The translations under genes were made by a program, and so were the position numbers. A stretch of 64,000 nucleotides of DNA from Oscheius tipulae (Eukaryota > Nematoda > Chromadorea > Rhabditida > Rhabditidae). Below the pieces are notes generated by a model. It saw only the letters and a list, made by a program, of their open reading frames with translations. It had not been told where the DNA came from and ran no database searches. The stretch is taken from the NCBI GenBank assembly GCA_037178975.1, contig JASJZH010000004.1, positions 9,052,001 to 9,116,000 of the forward strand, given 5' to 3'. This document shows, piece after piece, positions 45,366 to 57,300 of this stretch. Every line of letters starts with the position of its first letter. Positions within the stretch are counted from its first letter, which is position 1.

Positions 45366-47524
45366 TTACAATTTCATTTCCTTCAGTTCCCTTCTGAGAA
45401 TCTTTCCAGCTGGTGACTTGGGAATCTGTGAAATGAATTGGACTCCGCCTTCAAGTCTCTTGTACTTGGCCAGCTTCTCCACTATAATCTGTTTGACTTC
45501 GTCTTCTTTGAGCGAGGGATCAGCTTTCACGACGAAGGCTCTTGGCACCTCTCCAAAGTCGTCGTGTGGCACACCAATTACAGCGACGTCATGGATTCTG
45601 GGATAACCGAGAAGAACAGATTCCAGCTCCGCTGGGGCTACCTGAAAATCACTTATACATTAAGACGACGGAATGTTTTACCTGCAGGCCCTTGACTTTG
45701 ATAAGCTCCTTGATTCTGTCCACAATGTGCATTTCTCCCTTCTCATTGAAGTAACCGACATCTCCTTAAAAGAACTTTGAGTTTTTTTTAAAGCATTTCC
45801 TACCTGTATGGAACCATCCATCCTTATCAATGACTTCAGCAGTGGCATCGGGTCTTCCAAGATACCCTTTCATGACCGCTTGACTTCGTAGACAGAGCTC
45901 GCCCGTCTGGTTCACGTCCAATTCTTCGCCTGTTGCAACGTCTACGATCTTGGCCTCGAACTCTGGAGCAACACGGCCAACGTGCTCGTATTTACCATAT
46001 TCTTCACAGGGAGGAAGAAAAGAACAGAGTGAGGTTTCCGACATTCCGTAAGCTGAAAAGATGTTCAGTTAAACCGATCTTTAACATCTACCTTGAGTCA
46101 AGAAAACGCCCGGGAACTTCTTTTGGAACTGTTCAGCCAAATCTTTTCCCAGTGGTGCAGCTCCAGAGACAGCATATTTAGCCGAGGAGAAGTCGTACTT
46201 TGAAGTATTTGGATCTTTGACGAGCATATGAGCTACTGGTGGGACAATGTACAGACACCAGGGCTTGTACTCTTCAATACACTTGTAGAAGAGAGTCGGA
46301 TCCATCCGGTTCATCACGACAGCTGTGTCTCCTTTGAGAAGAAGAGCCATGAGTGTGACTTTTCCGTATACATGGTAGAAAGGTAGATACAGTACGAGGT
46401 TTCCAGACATGGGAAATGATCCAAAGTGCTCGGCAATCTTTGGCCGGATTACGTTCTGAGAGTGACTGAAATTAATTTATCTACTGATCACATTATAGAT
46501 TCACTTCTTATACCCGATGACAGCTGTCAAGAAGTTTATATGAGTCAACTCTACTCCTTTCGGGATACCAGTAGTTCCACTTGAATAGGGAAGAACAGCC
46601 ACATCTTGCAGATTGTGGGTAGGTTTCGGAGCTACAGTTGTAGAACTGACTGCATCGGCCCAAAAAACTAATTTGGGATGAGATGGCAGTTCTTTCTTGA
46701 AACAAAAATCTCGGATACACACAACTTTCTAAACTTGTGGGAATCATATTTCAGAAAGAGGGTTTACCTTGACAGAATTCACATAATCAGCTGCTTCGAG
46801 GACCTTGGACAAGTATTTTTCACTGGTGAAGGCTACAGTAGTGTTGCTATCCCTGAACTGGCGAGCGATTTCTTCTGGAAAAAGGTTAAGTAGTTTTTGG
46901 TTAGCCTACCAGCATTAAATTGAGCCGAGGCTCCGGAAAACGCTCCTCCTCTTCCGATTGTCGCGATGAAGATAACCGGGAATTCGATGCAATTGCCAAG
47001 AACAGAGGTGGTAACATCGCCATTCTTGAAACCGCTGTAAAAACAGGAGTTATGCCAAGAAAGAAAAGCTTTGTGAGTTTAAAAAGTCACACCAAACGCT
47101 ACATACATGTCATGAAGGAACCCTTCCAGTGCCTTGATTTCATTCAGCAGCTCTTTGTAACTGTAACGGTGCTCAGGATTTTCCGCGGTAACCTAAACGT
47201 TACATATCTCAAAAACTTAAAATGTACTAACCATCGCTGTCTTTCCTGCTTCGGCATGTTCCCTGATACTTTTGGTTAGTGCACCATAGACACAGTTGTC
47301 AATCGATCCGATTGAAGGCCAAGGTGAAGTGAAAATCCTCTGTAACAAACTGTGTTTCACTCCAAAGATCTACCACTTACAGTTCGGTATGAGGTTAAAG
47401 TCTTTGCGTTTCTTGGAGAAATAAGTCGCTTAAGCGGCTCGAAGCGGTAGGTACGTGTTTGTCCTTCCCCACAGAGCACGTGGACGGCGCAGAGGAGACG
47501 AGAGGTGCGATAGAGGTGTCTCAT
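45366..47524 (-). CDS. Acyl-CoA ligase (4-coumarate-CoA ligase/luciferase-like)
   Basis: Activates a carboxylic acid as acyl-AMP and then acyl-CoA. Motifs in order are the AMP-binding P-loop [16 protein letters not shown] (A3), [10 protein letters not shown] (A4), [22 protein letters not shown] (A5), a long [12 protein letters not shown] with DGWFHTGDVGYF (A7), [19 protein letters not shown] (A8) and [15 protein letters not shown] with the catalytic Lys (A10). The 39-nt intron inside HTGD restores the frame. The protein ends KEMKL, which is not a standard peroxisomal SKL. The first exon, [19 protein letters not shown], is Arg-rich with no acidic residues, resembling a mitochondrial targeting peptide. 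About 570 residues, family-typical. The substrate cannot be told from sequence; the neighbourhood (thioesterase, P450) suggests fatty-acid or xenobiotic acid metabolism. Confidence 0.9.
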
Positions 47525-48958
47525 CGCTGGAATGAACGTTAAAGAATAGATTAAATTAATGAGTGCTCAGGAAAACTTCAACCTATTTTAGGATATGGCT
47601 TTCGTGAAAGCTTTCGTGCTTTTTCTTCCCTTGCTTTTGTCAAAGCCTAGTCAAAATAGGAAAAAATAACTTTAAAAATAACAAAAAAATAACTTTGTTG
47701 ATAACTTTAAATTTACCCCAACTAGAGTTATCGACGAAGGCTCAAGCAGTTTATTTGCTACTTGTAGACGAAGTGGTAAGATTTACAGGTCTTTATTAAT
47801 GGAAAATTAGTCATGTGCGGGCTTGATGGCACTAAAATAGGCGTTTCCGGTGGCTTGCTACAAATTATATAAAAATTGCTGACTTCAAATTGGCCAAAGA
47901 GTACCGTTTCCACTGAGAACAGAGGGCAAACAGTGAGTGATGTTTGTCATTGTTACCTTCACGTCAATTACAAACAAGCTTTTTGCCCTTTCGAGCGAGT
48001 AACAGGATGGCAGCATAAACTTCTCTTCACTGAAAAGGCCAAATATTGCACCTTCTCTGAAGAACTATCCTATGTCCCATGAGGTAAAGCTTTATCAAAT
48101 CTTGAACTAATCCATAAACAACAGCAGACTCTGCGACGGAAGAACAAAGATGATGGACATATCGAACTCCTCCTTTCAGCTTTCGGGGTTCAAGCGGACT
48201 TTGCACACCACGTGGGGTAGACTTGCACTTCAGCCAAAAAACCACCCGCGCTGGTCATTTACGATGACTCTGCGCCGAATTTATGTCTTTGTGACAGACT
48301 ACAAGGCACACGTTTGAATGCGAAATGATAGTAATCTCTGTGATTTTGATCTTAGAGTTGATTTCAATTTGAGCGTTTCGAGTTTAAAGCTCACAGAGTG
48401 AAAAAGTGTATGAGGCTTATGGACAACAACTGTCGCCAGTTCGTCATAACCTGCAGCGAGATCGGGCGTCTAAGAGGGAAAATGACTTCAAACAAAACTT
48501 GTGCTGTCAAGTAATAAGTAGGGATACAATGTTGATAAACAGTTTACTTCAGAACTTTTCACAAAATTCAAAGCAGAATCCTTGGTTACTTTTACCTTCG
48601 GTACGTTTTCAGGATTATCTCCGTTGAAGATAATGTATCCAAATTTTCCAAAACCAAATAGAGCCTCTGTTGAGCTTTCAAGCACACCAATTTTCGACAT
48701 CCCCTAAACATCTCGTCTGTCATGATCTTCTAGTCTTGATTATACCATGCAGTTCTTGAGTTCTTTCACTGAAAAATTTGAAATGTACAGAAGTACTAAA
48801 CTTGAAAAAAAAGTACAACAAAAAACTTACAGAACTTTTTGATAAAGTGATTTTCGGGAAGGACTGTCAGATCTCAAAAGACCAGCCTTTGGTACCACGA
48901 TTCAGTTCAATTTATTAAGATTCAATATGTACAGACAAAAATCAGTTAATAGCCCGTC
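47525..48958. other. Intergenic, no supported gene
   Basis: AT-rich, with A-rich runs near 47650-47700. A 70-codon minus-strand frame at 48488-48700 (contains FGFGKFGYIIFNGDNPENV) is open but has no start context, family or splice partner, so it is not called. Confidence 0.4.
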
Positions 48959-49259
48959 CTATCCACGAGTTTCAAAGACAGGATTTCCGTTCTGATAGCT
49001 GGTTGGGACTTTGAGATCCGGGCGAATAACTCGCCCATCCTTCACAATGGGATCAGGAACAGCAATGTTTCCTCCTCTTCCACATCCAAAGCTACCACAT
49101 CTGTTGTTGTATCGAAGATATCGGTTGCTAGCAGTTTTGGAGTTGTATGGAATCACAATGACGTTTTGAGCCATAGAGGAGGCGACGATCAAAAGAAGAG
49201 GAAACCAGAAAAGGTACACTGAAACTCGGTTTATACTATGTTATGAATAGCAACCCACT
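48959..49259 (-). CDS. Small secreted peptide, start codon split by an intron
   Basis: The main exon (48959-49218) reads, in frame, a hydrophobic segment YLFWFPLLLIVASSMAQ, then a basic peptide with one CGSFGC loop, and ends FETRG. No ATG opens this frame. A 40-nt intron (49219-49258, GTGGGT...TTTCAG) precedes it, and the base before the donor is A. Joining gives A|TG and the start MYLFWFPLLL, a perfect signal peptide. The mature peptide of about 68 residues has only two cysteines, three residues apart, with Tyr/Arg/Asn-rich sequence before and GRGG after. That is the size of a neuropeptide-like or antimicrobial precursor. I do not recognise a family. A TTCTTCAG acceptor lies upstream, consistent with a trans-spliced leader. 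Confidence 0.65.
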
Positions 49260-50508
49260 TTTTTGTCTGGGAACTTGAGTTTGTAGGAGCTGAAGCTGTA
49301 CTGCAATCTGAAGAAATCCATCATTTATAGGGGCTGTATCTCCAGGAGATTGTTTGATCTTCGACGTGGCACAGTTTACGGCAACCGCTCCGGACTTGAA
49401 AAACTTCCGTTGGCATTGTTCCGTGTCTGAGTCACTGCAGTCTAATCACGTCATTGAGCAAAGAGTATCGCCGCTCACATGCGCGGGAAAAACTAGACAG
49501 TCTGCTAGAAGGTGAGATCAAGCAATGCTCATGAGAATCTTAAAATGGTGGAAACCGAATTGTAAGAAGTATTCGGGTGGCAGGTTCAGATGCTCATAAG
49601 TTGTAGCAGAGCACGAATCCGCTTTGAAGACCGCCTCATTTCTATGAACCGCTGGAATAAACAGCGTTATCTTTAAAAACCGCCCTACCGTCTACCGGAT
49701 GAATGGCGGACACAGTACTGTTGAGCCCAAAGCATCCAACACCTGGAAGCTATTCGTACTACTGGAATCATGCGAAGACAAGTTTCTGTTCTAGTTGGTG
49801 CTTCTGATGTTAACAACGAAGCAAATACGTTTGACAAACAGATGGTACGTAAATGAGTGATATGCAAGACTGTATAGATGCCAATAATAACATTACTTTA
49901 TCAGCTTCAACATTCCCACTACGAACACATGATAAACTCATAATCTACCTGATTGTTGTTTTCCCCACACGAAACATTGTTTCCCGTGTTTGTCCGATCT
50001 CTACCATGTACGCGTGCCCTTGGTCTATTTTCAGCTCTGCTGCATGAATCTCTTGATCTGTAGCTCCTGTGTCAAACTCGTGCTTGGAAATTTTTTCTTG
50101 CGAGGATTAAAGAACTGAATTGCTCGCCTTTCCTTTTCCTTAAGTCAACTGTGAAATGTGCAGTGACTTGCCGTTCAAAGCTGAAAAGAATACTTTTTGT
50201 CACAAATGCTTGTTTCCATGGTTTGGCTTAACTTGAGCAAAATTGTTCAGGCACAGTTACCTGAGTGTGGCACGCATTTACTTCCTTCAACTACGTTCAG
50301 TTCCCATCCCACATTTTTATCGTGGAGAGGATTTGACTCTCACGCCCTTATGAGACCAACGGACGAGGAATCAAAAAAATCTCATGGGCCACTGAGAATG
50401 ACTGGGAACATTTCTCTGTTCTGTGTCTTACTCATTCTTAGCTTTCGAATTTGTTAGGCAACCTGCAGATCCTTAGCTATCTCGACCTCCAAAATTTATT
50501 TTTAAGAA
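49260..50508. other. Intergenic, no supported gene
   Basis: Contains the leader of the split-start peptide gene at its left end and the promoter of the plus-strand chemoreceptor at its right. Open frames (for example 50197-50457) have no domain features. Confidence 0.4.
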
Positions 50509-51755
50509 ATGACATCAGCGGTCAGTCCTACAGCTGTCCCAGAAGCTCAATCATCGAACCGAAGCGATATCCCATCACTGGGTATTTATTTGGAAATCAT
50601 CCGAGATACTGTAAGAATAGACCTTTTATACTGCACAGTCTTCATTCCAGATAGACCGATGGAACGACTGCAAGATTTGGGCAATTGAACCGTACGCAGT
50701 AGACATCGTGTTCTACATGAGCGTATTTTTCGTCTTACTGTATCTGTACGTGATTGTCATTATTGTGTACAAGCGGTTGACGACAAAATTGTTTCATAGT
50801 AGTTTTTATAACTGCGTGGTTTTGCTAGCAATCGGAGATATCGGGACTGTGATTACGTGCTCTAGAGGTAGGTAATAGGAATAGGAACAATGTTAAGCTC
50901 TTACAGTAACCATTCCTGCCTGTTCCCTCAAAGACATCGCTGCTCGCTACGTTGCCTGGGAAGCCATAGGTGTTTTCTGTGTTGACTTGATCTACGGTGT
51001 TAACTTGGTGATGTCCCTGATCCGACTGAACGCCATTTTCAATTTTCACTCTAACGGTACAAGAGACAGGGTTCGTTACCCAATGAATGAGACTTTACGA
51101 GACTTTCAGATTAGCAAGTTCCTTAACATCTTTCTGCTTTTTGAATTCGTCTGGTCACTGACCATGGGAATCTTGTACTTCAACGGCTGCATAAAGAAAA
51201 TCTGGTTTGAGGACGTCAAATATTTCGGAGAGTTTCTCTTCCCGTTCAATTATTTCCGCACTGAGTATAATTGCGCCAAACTGGGAATAACTTTTGTGAT
51301 CTATGTTGCAGCTTTCATTAAACTCAGGATGGTGAGGCATTTTAAGCTTGGAAAAACGAAGGTTTATAGATTTATATTGCTGCAAAACCACTAGGCAAGC
51401 AGTCTCGGTTCTTAATCCTAGCGGTCCTCATATTTATCTGTGAACTTTTGTTCATATATAGCTCGGATTGGCTCGGATCAGCATGGGGAATCGGAGATGA
51501 TGTGTTCAATGCGCATGTTAGCTACTTCGGAAGACCCATAGCTACCGGCATCACTCCGGTACGCTTGAATTTGAGATGCTAACTTTTACATTTTCAGGTG
51601 TTTTACGTTCTCTTCTCATCTGAAGTCAGACGCGCATGTTTTTGGTTTTTCAAAGGTGTTCAAGAAAAGAGTGAGTGCGAAATACTGATCTGATTCTAAA
51701 ACTTCTAGGGTCGCTACAATCGGTGACGGTTACTGTAATTACGAAGAGAAGCTGA
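50509..51755 (+). CDS. Seven-transmembrane chemoreceptor (Srg superfamily, class unsure)
   Basis: Start MTSAVSPTAVPEAQSSNRSD gives a glycosylatable N-terminus. TM1 (VDIVFYMSVFFVLLYLYVIV), FYNCVVLLAIGDIG (TM2) and a third exon with VFCVDLIYGVNLVMSLIRLN (TM3), VWSLTMGILYFNG and TFVIYVAAFIKLR follow. The next join is odd: reading through gives a stop at LLQNH, and the best phase-keeping intron starts at GTGAGG (about 51330) and ends at CAG before SRFLILAVLIFICELLF. After that come the extracellular loop, GITP|VFYVLFSSEVRR (TM7) and a short tail ending ITKRS. Seven hydrophobic segments are visible. The SRFLILAV start of TM6 and the SSEVRRACF end of TM7 resemble Srg-superfamily families such as Srx or Srv. 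Confidence 0.72.
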
Positions 51756-52243
51756 CAAACACTTTTCGCAACCTAATCCAATCTTAACTTTAAAAAAGCT
51801 TGAAAGTTTCGTTCATAAAGTTCTTTAAGCTTGCAAGTTTCTGGTTCCTTTGGAGTTCCTTGAGTCAGTGCCAGCTTGGCTGGAGCACCGTGACTGACTA
51901 AAACGGGACGACAAGGAGAGCTTGTCATTGACAGATTGACATGGCCAGAAACCGAATGAAAGAAAGAAGACCCAAAACGATAAACGCCACTATTGAAGCA
52001 TAGGTTTTGACGTAAACGTGGAGATAGTTTTTATCATCTTTGGAAGAGATCAAATGACTTGTAATATGAAGTTTGGTACAAACCTGCCATTTTGGTATGT
52101 CTTTGTCTTTCTCGTGACTCCTTATTTGTTGAATTGTTGGTTTGCTGTACCCGGTCAACTTTACCTCTCACACAGGTGGATATAATAAGCATAATTGTAT
52201 AGGACGCCTTACTCAACCGCGTCTATTTTCCCGATCACTAAAT
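51756..52243. other. Intergenic, no supported gene
   Basis: No coding or RNA signal recognised. Includes the promoter side of the following chemoreceptor. Confidence 0.4.
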
Positions 52244-53804
52244 ATGGAGGAACAGGTCGCGTTTATAATTCGTCTATTCGTCGTTTTAGCTGCAACTATT
52301 GGTTTTCTTCTAAATATCATTCTAATCTACGCTATCGTCAAGAAATCTCCTTCCCAAATAAAAAGCTACTCCATCTTGCTGCTATATTTCGCCTTCACAG
52401 ATCTGCTTTCATGTCTGCTAACAATTTTTGTGCTTCAGAGCATTTTTCAGTATCAGGGCTCTGATTGTATGCTACGGATTTTGTCGATTCTTAGAACCTG
52501 CCGCCTGTGGCATGGGGTCTGATTAAAAGCTTCTGTATCATATCAAGCTTTTAGGTACAGCTGTTTGGTCACTCTCTACACCCACTTTCCCTGGATCCTC
52601 CTGTCCAACTTTATCTACAGGTGGTATGTCATAAGAAGAACTACTCCGTCAAGAGGAACTGTGTCAGTTTGATATCCCACCACTGGGTTAATGTCAGTTT
52701 GATGAGTCTTCCTGCCCTCTGCCAACTGTTCATCTCGGTAAGGGATAAATTTCGTTGTCACAGTACAAGCTTCAGAAGAAAGTGGGATCTGCTGAGGCTA
52801 GCGCTGCTAATATCAGTTTTCATGTAAATTAACTCTACATAGGGGTAAACCATTGGTAAGATAATTTTGTTTATTGTATAGTCCAGCAATAACAAGCATT
52901 GTGCGATGAGATAGTACGTGAGAACACCAATACAACTGCGTCGCTAAATTGTACTTGTCGTCCCAGACGTGTAGCGTCCTCTCCGGGGTCGTCCACATTC
53001 AGCAAAAGCTCCGGAGAAGAAATTCTGCCAGGCTCGCAGGATTATGTTTTTGAGTAATTAGCTGTTAGTTTCGGAAATTGTGTCTGCGCTCTTTTCAGTT
53101 ATGCAACAGGACACAATTGTGTAGCGAGAGTTTGTCTCGGAATTAGATTCTCTTTTCCTTTTGGAAACTACCAGCTAACTGCTATCTTAAACTTGCAAGT
53201 TGTTTTGGAAACACTAATCTGCAACGAGCTTTAGCACTTCAATTCGCTAGCTGGGTCGTTGATATTACCTGTTCACCTAACTGAAACACTGAAAAACAGT
53301 GAAGATTAATTTCCCAGATTTCTTGGCACTTGGAGCTCCACAAACATATGGCTTCATGAACCTTGTGTGTAGTTTTCTACTCGAGTTTCCAAGTATCCCC
53401 ATCATGATAATTGGTCTACTCCTACAGCATAACCTTTTTATAAGGGTCAACGCGATGACTACTTTCTCAGAAGCAACCCGGAAACTGCATAAAGCTTTTA
53501 TACAGGTCTACTTTTAAATTAAATTTGTTCAATTTATCTTTAGGCGCTAACTTTCAACGCACTCTTGCTTCTACTTGGGCTGCCATCAAACGTTCTTCTG
53601 ACCATCGAGCTTTTCTTTCTTCCCACCAGCCACATTCCGTTCATTTGTCTGACTCTGGCTTTCACACTCGCCTCAATGTTGATTCCCTGTGGTCCATTGT
53701 ATTTCATTATTTCATACAGGAATTTCTTCCTGAGACTTTTCTTTTGGAAAAGGCCGAACAATTCAATTACTCCAATACAAACGTCTGGTATTGTGCCAAG
53801 GTAA
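52244..53804 (+). CDS. Chemoreceptor, Str superfamily (Srd-like), possibly broken
   Basis: Strong N-terminal part: MEEQVAFIIRLFVVLAATIG, then YAIVKKSPSQIKSYSILLLY and FAFTDLLSCLL, as in Srd receptors. Strong C-terminal part from about 53321: LGAPQTYGFMNLV, EATRKLHKAFIQ|ALTFNALLLLLGLP, then TM7 with LIPCGPLYFIISYR and a tail ending QTSGIVPR. The middle (52440-53300) is hard to chain. Fragments of TM3 (YTHFPWILLSNFIYRWYV, as in HSxxxxxxSFxYRYYV) and TM5 (LMSLPALCQLFIS) exist, but the joins need phase changes I cannot justify. A stretch of about 430 bp (52830-53290) without coding sense lies between TM5 and the next exon. It may be a pseudogene or carry an insertion. Confidence 0.6.
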
Positions 53805-54347
53805 GCGTGTGAATAAATCCTTTTCTGACAATGGAGAAAGGAATATATAAATCTAGCTGCTGAGGAGACGTATAGCATCACATGAATATGAGATCCCTAC
53901 TGGGAATATGAAATGCCATACCTTGAGTCTATGTATGTCGACCTTAGCAGGAAAAAGTCACATTTAGAGTCCATGGGATGAATCTATGTAAAACAATGCA
54001 GCGTTTTACCCAGTTCATACTGGCGACAGATGCAACCGTACGACATAGTCTGATAAGCGACGAAAGGAAGGAATGGAGCCAAGAACCATAAAAGCCATAA
54101 ATTTTGCTGTTGAGCAGAACGGCTGCTACCACTCTCTCGATTAGTCTGCTCAGTTCACAAAACAATCCCCTCTTTAGAAATAATCCTATTGGTCCCTATC
54201 AAAGAATGCCCCTTATCTGATCTCTAAAGAATCCAGTGCCTTTTCCTAGTCTATACCGTTTTCGATCAGCAAAATTTTCAACTTTCAGATTAAACACCTG
54301 ACTTTAATCAGGCGAAGAAGCTTGTTTCCATCGACTGTTATCATATT
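53805..54347. other. Intergenic, no supported gene
   Basis: No exon or RNA gene recognised between two plus-strand genes. Confidence 0.4.
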
Positions 54348-57300
54348 ATGAGACGCCTCTGGCTGCTCTCTTTCTTCCTTCCGTTTGCTATTACGACAGA
54401 ACTTTCTTGTCCAACTATTGGAACAGCAGCATATATTTTTATTACAATTACCCAAGATGTCGATATTTCTGGATTTATCGGGCTGTTGTCTTTTTACTCC
54501 AAGGTTAGTTGCGGGTGACCTAAACTCTTGCATGGTCGAAAATCGAAAGTCTAAAGATCAAAATTCTTAACTGTACAAACACTAGACAAAACATAAATTT
54601 GTTCCTGTAGAAAAAACCTGTTGACGGTAAGAGTGGATATCTGGTGATAAAATGTTAGCGACCGGCTGCTGTTTTTCAGGAGCAGTGCATAGCTTTGGTC
54701 TTATACTATGCATAACTTGCAAATTTTAGTTTTCTTTTAACAGAAAATATGAAAGAAGCCGCTACACGAATCATTCTTATCTGAGCTTGTCCGTGACAAT
54801 ACACTCCTGTTCCCCGCCGCTGACCTGATAATTTCTGTGCTCTGGGGGGCAAAATCGGCGGAAGCGGCTGATTTTTCAGTGAAGACACGACGTCAAGCAC
54901 ACGTGCAAGTTTCAGCTGATGCCTATCAATGAGACCATTGAGTATCACTTCTATTTCGGTGCCACGACACAAGATCAAGTGACAACGGCTAATATACAGG
55001 AAGAGGTGGAGACATGGGTCAATGAGCCGGGCTACTTGAGCCAAATCTACAATGCATCGATTGTCTACAACTCGAATATGGTTCAGTACGATGACGTTAA
55101 TTCATCTCTTTCGAAAGTTATGGACACTATTTTCACATTAGTAGGGAATCTCTATGGTTCCAAGATTATGTGCTTCAGATAGAGCAACAAAACCAACAGC
55201 CCCTGACTGTTGTGCTGAAGAAACAAATCGTTCTTTTAACTGATTACGTACCAGTCAATGTGACCAACATTATGAATACTGATACTGAGGTGAGAGGAAA
55301 GACAGCGAGGCAGAGTAACTCATTATTTTCAGGTAAACACGCAACGATTTGCTCTGTTCCACGGATTAGACGACCAGACTCTTATCAATTATTTGCGGTA
55401 TCCTGTCTATTCAGTTGACCAGGACTCTTTGATTCCCAGTCTGCGAAAGACCACTCAGAAAAACCTGCCGTTCCGTGAGTTGGCCGTATTTCTCAAAAAT
55501 ATTAGGAAACATAGAGTTCCCAGATGTTCACGAAGTCAAGCCACAGGCAAACAATTTCATATTTCTCACATCTCCGGATCCTGTGGCATTGCAAGAAATT
55601 GTGTCAGCCACAGTTGGCGGTGACATGTGTTCTCTACAGCAGACAAGGATGTACAGCCAGTTCATTAACGTGAAGATTGCTAGCAACAACACGGTTGAAG
55701 GTAATGCTCACTATGAGCTGTAATCGGACAACAATCTATTCAGACATCTTTTTCCCTTGGCTCGGGACCGAAACTTCTAAATTTCTCAAGAAATGCATAG
55801 CCAGTCTGCCTCTAGAACCAGACAATGTCTGTGACTCTGCTGTCAATCAAGTTGTTGAAACCTTTGCTGAGACCGCGGCAAAAAAAACCAACAATTTGAC
55901 TTTTATCACCTTTGTCTCTCATGACGATGACTGCGTCATGCCATTATTGAACAACTCAGGGATCCAGCTGTCCAATCTGGTAAGTTTAGGCCTTCAAATA
56001 AGAGTAATAGATGCGGTTTACTTGTCATTTATTCAAAGACAAAACAATAGTTAGACATCTGGGAATGGAGAACGGGTGGCAGCCGAGCCTTCTACGTCTC
56101 TTCTAATTGACGCTATATAGCTTGTACTCACTAAGTCATCTTTGATATCTGTGCGGTGTAATATCCTTTAGATCGTTCAGTGTTTGCGACCACGTCGATC
56201 TTGAATCCCTTGTAGTCTGTAGGATCTGTTTCTCTTCAGTGCCAAGCAGCGTTCATTGCCGACAGGTCTCTAATATCAAAGAGTAGGGGGAAATGGAATA
56301 AATTTAGAAAAAGTTGTTAGGGAAAAGAAAGAAAACTGGTGAAACTCTCGAAGGCATAGCTTAAAACGGGGGCCGGAGAGACTGACGAATACGGACTACG
56401 GATAGTAATAACGAACGATTGACCGTGGATAGTGCGTGACAGTGACAATATGGCACAAACCTCTCTTTCAGACGAGCATCCGAATCGTTACCTCACAAAT
56501 CTTGAAAGACTCCTACATTCCCATTGGAATTCCATTGAAAGAACATGGTTTCCTGTCTCCTGAAAAAGACCACCAGCTCATACAGAACAATAAGTACTAT
56601 TTGACGAACTACAGTACTACCTGTGTCTCGACAGTTTCTCTAGTCCCCATGTCAGCCGCCTATCCATACCGCCGACCCAAGCATCTAAGAATTGCATTGG
56701 ATGACATGTTGTGGATTACGGTCTGTGCGAGTATATGTTGCATGACGACTGGATGTATCCTGTACAGTTACGTCAAGAGAAACCAGAAGAGACAACAGGA
56801 ACTCTTGAATGAGATCATGGGGCAGCCAAGGTATGAGAAAATGAAGTTGTTGTGACTACGGTATTCAGAATTGCTGCTAAAGAAAACCTGGTAAATACCA
56901 GACTTCCATGGGAGATCAAGCAGGAGAAGGTTCACATTGACAAGGAGTTTTTGTTGGGAGAGGGGACGGTCTCGAATGTGTATCTGGGTAAGTCATTGCT
57001 ACTTGAATGTCTGTCTACAAATTTGTTGTCCGTTCTGTCTGTATAGCTGACTGTCTGTTTCAAGGTCAGATGACCATTACCAGTTCACCACACATGTAAT
57101 ATTTTCAGGCAAGCTCAAAGGAAAATCTCCCATCATGCAATGGATAGACAAGATTGAAATGAAACAGTACCAGGACTGTGCTGTGGCTGTTCGAGTCCCG
57201 AAGCATTTTGACGAGCCCGAAGAAGATCAGCTTTCAAGAGAAATTCAGTCGATGAGACGACTGAAACATCACGATCACGTTGCTTTACTCCTTGGCTGGA

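Noticed and set aside
48488..48700. 70-codon minus frame as a small gene
   Set aside because: No signal peptide, start context, splice partner or family resemblance.
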